From positions 186,001-250,000 of the forward strand of contig JAFRNM010000018.1 of assembly GCA_017430135.1 (NCBI GenBank): 64,000 bases of DNA, written 5' to 3'. A program made the translations under genes and the position numbers. This DNA is from Clostridia bacterium. GTDB taxonomy: Bacteria > Bacillota > Clostridia > TANB77 > CAG-508. Below are positions 61,378 through 64,000 of this stretch, piece after piece. Below the pieces are notes generated by a model. That model was not told the DNA's origin. It made no database searches and saw only the letters and a program-made list of their open reading frames with translations. How positions within the stretch are numbered: position 1 is the stretch's first letter; each line of letters begins with the position of its first letter.

Positions 61378-61646
61378 TTCGTCACAACTTTGGCTGAACT
61401 TCGTCCAAACTTCGGCTATTTTCCGTCGATACTTTATCCGATACTTTTATTATTAATTATATCTTTTTTAGTTATAATCAAGTTACAATCAAGTTAAAAA
61501 TCTTTTTTAAAATTCTTTAAGTCCTTTGATTTATATAGGTTTTCTGTTATTGCATTTTTAAAAAAATATTAAAAATCAAGTTACAGTCAAGTAAAATATA
61601 TTTTGATATTTTCGTCCAAACTTCGTCCAATTTTCGTCCAAACTTA
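61378..61646. repeat. Dispersed TTCGTCCAAACTT and AATCAAGTTAC repeats
   Basis: TTCGTCCAAACTT or a variant occurs about five times, in two clusters (61397-61430 and 61612-61645). Between them AATCAAGTTAC occurs with variants three or four times (about 61478-61500 and 61575-61592). The whole 310-bp gap between the phosphoesterase and the ATPase gene is built of such short repeats. Confidence 0.75.
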
Positions 61647-61652
61647 AAATAA

Positions 61653-63317
61653 TTATTTGTTATTTAAAGTCCATATTGGCAATCTATTCGTTCCAATATT
61701 TTTTAAAATATGAGTTCTCCTATTAAGACTTTCACTTACCAAATATTTAATCTTTCTTCTCTTTTGTTCTTCATTTAGACTATCAGGAAGTTTGTCTATT
61801 AATAATTCATCTAATTCTTTTTTGGTTATACTTCCAAAATCTTTTATATATTTCAAAACTAAATCTTTATAATATTGGTCATCAAATCCAGATTTCTTTG
61901 CATAAGATACTTTATCATTAACAATTTCAGAAACACCTTTTGAAACATAGATATTTGGATATCTACCTTCAATTAAGTGTTTTTTACGAAGAATATCAGA
62001 TTGTTCTTTAGTTATTGTTATATTTTTTTGAACTCTGTCCAATAACATAACTATTTCTAGGCTTAAGTCATTATTTTCAAATAATACACTTGTATATTTT
62101 TCATTAATGACTTTTCCATAAATTGTAACTCTAACTCTATTGCTTTCGCTAAAATCATAGTCAAGCATTGGAAAATATCTTTCTCTTAATTTTTCAAAAC
62201 TTCTTTTTATTCCCATTCCTGCTGTATCTATTAAATTTAAGTTAACCATTGCTTGAGCTAGATATGTATTTCTATAATATGGTGGAATATAATCATCATT
62301 TATAATTAGAGTGTCTATTGTTGTAGGAATAAATTTTCCTTCATTTACAATTTCAACTTTATCTTTCATCTCAAGAATATTAACTCTTCCAGATATCCTG
62401 TAATCTTGATGGGCAACAGCGTTGTTAAGTAATTCTCTCAAAATACTTATGTCATATTTATCAATTTCTTCAGGAAATAATGTTGATTGGCTTGGAATAT
62501 ATCTATATTTTAAATTTCTGATTTTATCTATAGCTTTTTCCATAGTTAGAATAAAAGGAATTGTAAAATGCTCATAGTCGACAACACCTTTTTCATCTAT
62601 CAATTTCCATGTTATAAATGGAATACAGCTATCAACAGCAGTATTAACTTCTTCTTTACCAAGTAAAATCCATGCAGCACGAGTTACTTTTCCATTTAAT
62701 AATAATCTTGCTTTATTTAAGAAAGTTTCATCATCCATTTTATCAATTTCTTTAGCTATTTCTTTATTTTCATTTTTTAGTTTAAATTGTTTTCTTGCTT
62801 TCTTTATAGCTTCTTTATCTAAATCTTCAACTGTTAATTCACTTATAATTTGTCTTGACCAATCTATATTTACAGTAGAAAGAATAATATTTCTTCTTAC
62901 TTCATTTAATATATCTAAGCTTTCTCCAACTCTATCATAAGCAATTTTCTTCCATGTTGTAGGAATACCAATTGCTGCTGGAATTTTAAACATTATTACT
63001 CTATTGCCATCAATTTCAAATTCATATATATCTATAAATGTTAAGTTGTCATTTGTGTATTTTGCAATTTCTGATTTTAAACTATTTAAGTCTGTATTTC
63101 TTCTATAATTAGTATTTACAAATTCGTGTTTTTTATCACTAACACCAAAAACAAGCCATGCGTATTGTTTTCCTACAATGTTTGCACCATTGCTTAATGC
63201 TGAAAAATATTGTCCAAGCTTATTAAAATCAAAATTGTCATTTGCTTCTTTATACTCTACATATTCGTTTTCATTTTTTTGAATTAATGATAATAAAATA
63301 TTTTTTATTTCGTCCAT
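61653..63317 (-). CDS. AlbA_2/Schlafen-like ATP-binding protein
   Basis: 554 residues. N-terminal AlbA_2 domain: NEYVEYKEANDNFDFNKLGQ, YFSALSNGAN and AWLVFGVSDKKHEFVNTNYR. Middle HATPase_c_4-like region: ISILRELLNNAVAHQDYRIS, NVLEMKDKVEIVNEGKFIP-like strand, NLIDTAGMGIKRSFEKLRER. C-terminal winged-helix-like part (FGSITKKELDELLI). Such proteins are frequent in islands and some act in defence or regulation. Start after AGAGGAGC. Confidence 0.85.
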   Translation of the reverse strand: MDEIKNILLSLIQKNENEYVEYKEANDNFDFNKLGQYFSALSNGANIVGKQYAWLVFGVSDKKHEFVNTNYRRNTDLNSLKSEIAKYTNDNLTFIDIYEFEIDGNRVIMFKIPAAIGIPTTWKKIAYDRVGESLDILNEVRRNIILSTVNIDWSRQIISELTVEDLDKEAIKKARKQFKLKNENKEIAKEIDKMDDETFLNKARLLLNGKVTRAAWILLGKEEVNTAVDSCIPFITWKLIDEKGVVDYEHFTIPFILTMEKAIDKIRNLKYRYIPSQSTLFPEEIDKYDISILRELLNNAVAHQDYRISGRVNILEMKDKVEIVNEGKFIPTTIDTLIINDDYIPPYYRNTYLAQAMVNLNLIDTAGMGIKRSFEKLRERYFPMLDYDFSESNRVRVTIYGKVINEKYTSVLFENNDLSLEIVMLLDRVQKNITITKEQSDILRKKHLIEGRYPNIYVSKGVSEIVNDKVSYAKKSGFDDQYYKDLVLKYIKDFGSITKKELDELLIDKLPDSLNEEQKRRKIKYLVSESLNRRTHILKNIGTNRLPIWTLNNK

Positions 63318-63413
63318 TTAACTTGCTCCTCTCTTTTTCTTTTATCTCATTGTTTATTGTACCCAAATAATACCATAACTTTTATGATTTTTCAATACTT
63401 TTGTTTTTTTAAC

Positions 63414-63451
63414 TAATCCGCTCCATAGGATAATAGGTGTGGAGTGGATTA
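63414..63451. repeat. Inverted repeat upstream of the AlbA_2 gene
   Basis: TAATCCGCTCCA (63414-63425) and TGGAGTGGATTA (63440-63451) pair over 12 bp with one G-U. Confidence 0.65.
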
Positions 63452-63480
63452 GGTTAATTTTTTACTTAGTTTTTTTACCT

Positions 63481-63516
63481 AATTACCACCATAACCCAAT
63501 ACCTATGGTGGTAATT
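63481..63516. repeat. Perfect 13-bp inverted repeat
   Basis: AATTACCACCATA (63481-63493) and TATGGTGGTAATT (63504-63516). With the previous repeat it occupies the 380-bp gap between the AlbA_2 gene and the right end of the island. It could be an operator or a boundary hairpin. Confidence 0.75.
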
Positions 63517-63561
63517 ACTTTAATTTTTTTATAAATATTATGTATAAATTATGTAAAATTC

Positions 63562-63580
63562 AGGTGACGAAAAAGTGACG
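63562..63580 (+). repeat. Arm-type direct repeat, right
   Basis: Exact copy of the 19-bp AGGTGACGAAAAAGTGACG found at 52303-52321, in the same orientation. Confidence 0.8.
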
Positions 63581-63698
63581 AAAATTAAAAATAATTAAAA
63601 TATTATAAGATATTTTAAAGCAAAAAGAAGACAGGAAATGATGATTTTGCATTACTTTGAAACACTTTAAGATATTTCAAGATAAGTATCTAATCACA

Positions 63699-63721
63699 TT
63701 CGATCCCTGTCACCTCGACCA
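63699..63721 (+). repeat. attR: 23-bp copy of the tRNA-Pro 3' end
   Basis: Identical to 52211-52233, beginning TTCGATCC and ending CTCGACCA. Marks the right end of the island. Confidence 0.95.
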
Positions 63722-63750
63722 TAAAAAGAGACTTATAAAAGTCTCTTTTT
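63722..63750. terminator. Bidirectional terminator beyond the island
   Basis: AAAGAGACT and AGTCTCTTT around TATAAA, with T-runs on both strands. Probably the original terminator of tRNA-Pro, shared with the converging alkD-like gene. Confidence 0.85.
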
Positions 63751-64000
63751 ATTTTCTCCTTAATTCATTTAAATACTCTTTATCTTCCTTGCTTACCCTA
63801 AAAGAATCATGAATTTTGCTTATTGCTTTGTTGTGAGTAAATTTATTTAAATTATTTTGTTTTACGAATTTTAAAGTTTCTTTTGGATGTTTAATATATA
63901 GCTCACAAATAAGCCAAGCCTGTGCCATGTTTATATAGAATTTATCACTTTTTATTTTATTTAATGTATTAAATATTTCTTTTAAATATTTTTCTTCTAC
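63749..64000 (-). CDS. DNA alkylation repair protein, AlkD-like (5' part outside window)
   Basis: The C-terminal 83 residues are visible. SDKFYINMAQAWLICELYIK, FTHNKAISKIHDSFRVSKED and the ending NELRRK match the last HEAT-like repeats of AlkD glycosylases. It would remove alkylated bases. The frame is open to the window edge. Confidence 0.8.
   Translation of the reverse strand, partial: VEEKYLKEIFNTLNKIKSDKFYINMAQAWLICELYIKHPKETLKFVKQNNLNKFTHNKAISKIHDSFRVSKEDKEYLNELRRK

Larger units (their letters stand above)
52211..63721. mobile_element. 11.5 kb genomic island integrated in tRNA-Pro
   Basis: Bounded by a 23-bp direct repeat of the tRNA-Pro 3' end (52211-52233 and 63699-63721). Next to the tRNA are an integrase, C1-like repressor, Xis-like protein and a small winged-helix protein. 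The rest is a 900-bp AT-rich gap and four cargo genes on the minus strand. A 19-bp direct repeat near both ends looks like an arm-type integrase site. The chromosomal terminator that once followed the tRNA lies beyond the right repeat. Confidence 0.9.

Overview
The window is very AT-rich DNA from a low-GC Firmicute, probably an uncultured Clostridia- or Bacilli-type gut bacterium. Evidence: AAGGAGG-type ribosome binding sites, an Asn T-box, a pyrD/pyrK type 1B dihydroorotate dehydrogenase, tRNA genes with encoded CCA, and Tn1549/Tn916-like mobile elements. No species can be named from the sequence alone.

Layout. (1) 1-27.5 kb is part of an integrative conjugative element (ICE): VirD4, Maff2, TrbL/VirB6, PrgI, VirB4, an NlpC/P60 hydrolase, sortase, DNA methyltransferase, a four-gene cargo cassette (SAM methyltransferase, nitroreductase, MarR, Sir2-like), a run of accessory proteins, an oriT-like region, two sigma4-like regulators, MobC, relaxase and a C5 cytosine methyltransferase. 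(2) 27.6-28.0 kb holds one GC-richer foreign gene with a consensus promoter and terminator. (3) 28.1-40.5 kb is chromosome: a T-box-controlled asnA-GNAT-ygjV-asnS operon, dtd, a GNAT/LysE operon behind a ykkC-like leader, and thrS behind a Thr-rich leader peptide. (4) 40.5-45.8 kb is a small element with repressors, sigma-like factor, Xis and integrase, next to tRNA-Arg(TCT). (5) 45.8-52.2 kb holds tRNA-Arg genes and the pyrimidine genes pyrCFKD and pyrE. (6) 52.2-63.7 kb is an approximately 11.5 kb island in tRNA-Pro(TGG), bounded by 23-bp direct repeats. It carries a helicase fused to a sigma4-like segment and two RNA polymerase alpha-CTDs, a phosphoesterase and an AlbA_2/ATPase protein. (7) After 63.7 kb the chromosome resumes with an AlkD-like gene.

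Most striking observation. The ICE virD4 gene and the ICE C5 methyltransferase gene are each open only if the ribosome moves +1 at every in-frame CGG: four sites in virD4 and two in the methyltransferase. All six have the form NNU-CGG-N, and skipping the C gives a glycine codon GGN that restores conserved motifs such as the VirD4 Walker A. In my scan of both strands, the other native-looking genes contain no in-frame CGG. The one exception is the GC-rich foreign gene. This resembles the +1 shifts at AGG in Perkinsus mitochondrial cox1 and suggests that CGG is unassigned here. A systematic sequencing error remains the main alternative.

Second theme. Aminoacylation genes sit behind leader peptides rich in the cognate amino acid: MTETETDTDTDTNTK... 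before thrS, and MESENDNNNDNNHKT before asnA, the latter downstream of an Asn T-box.
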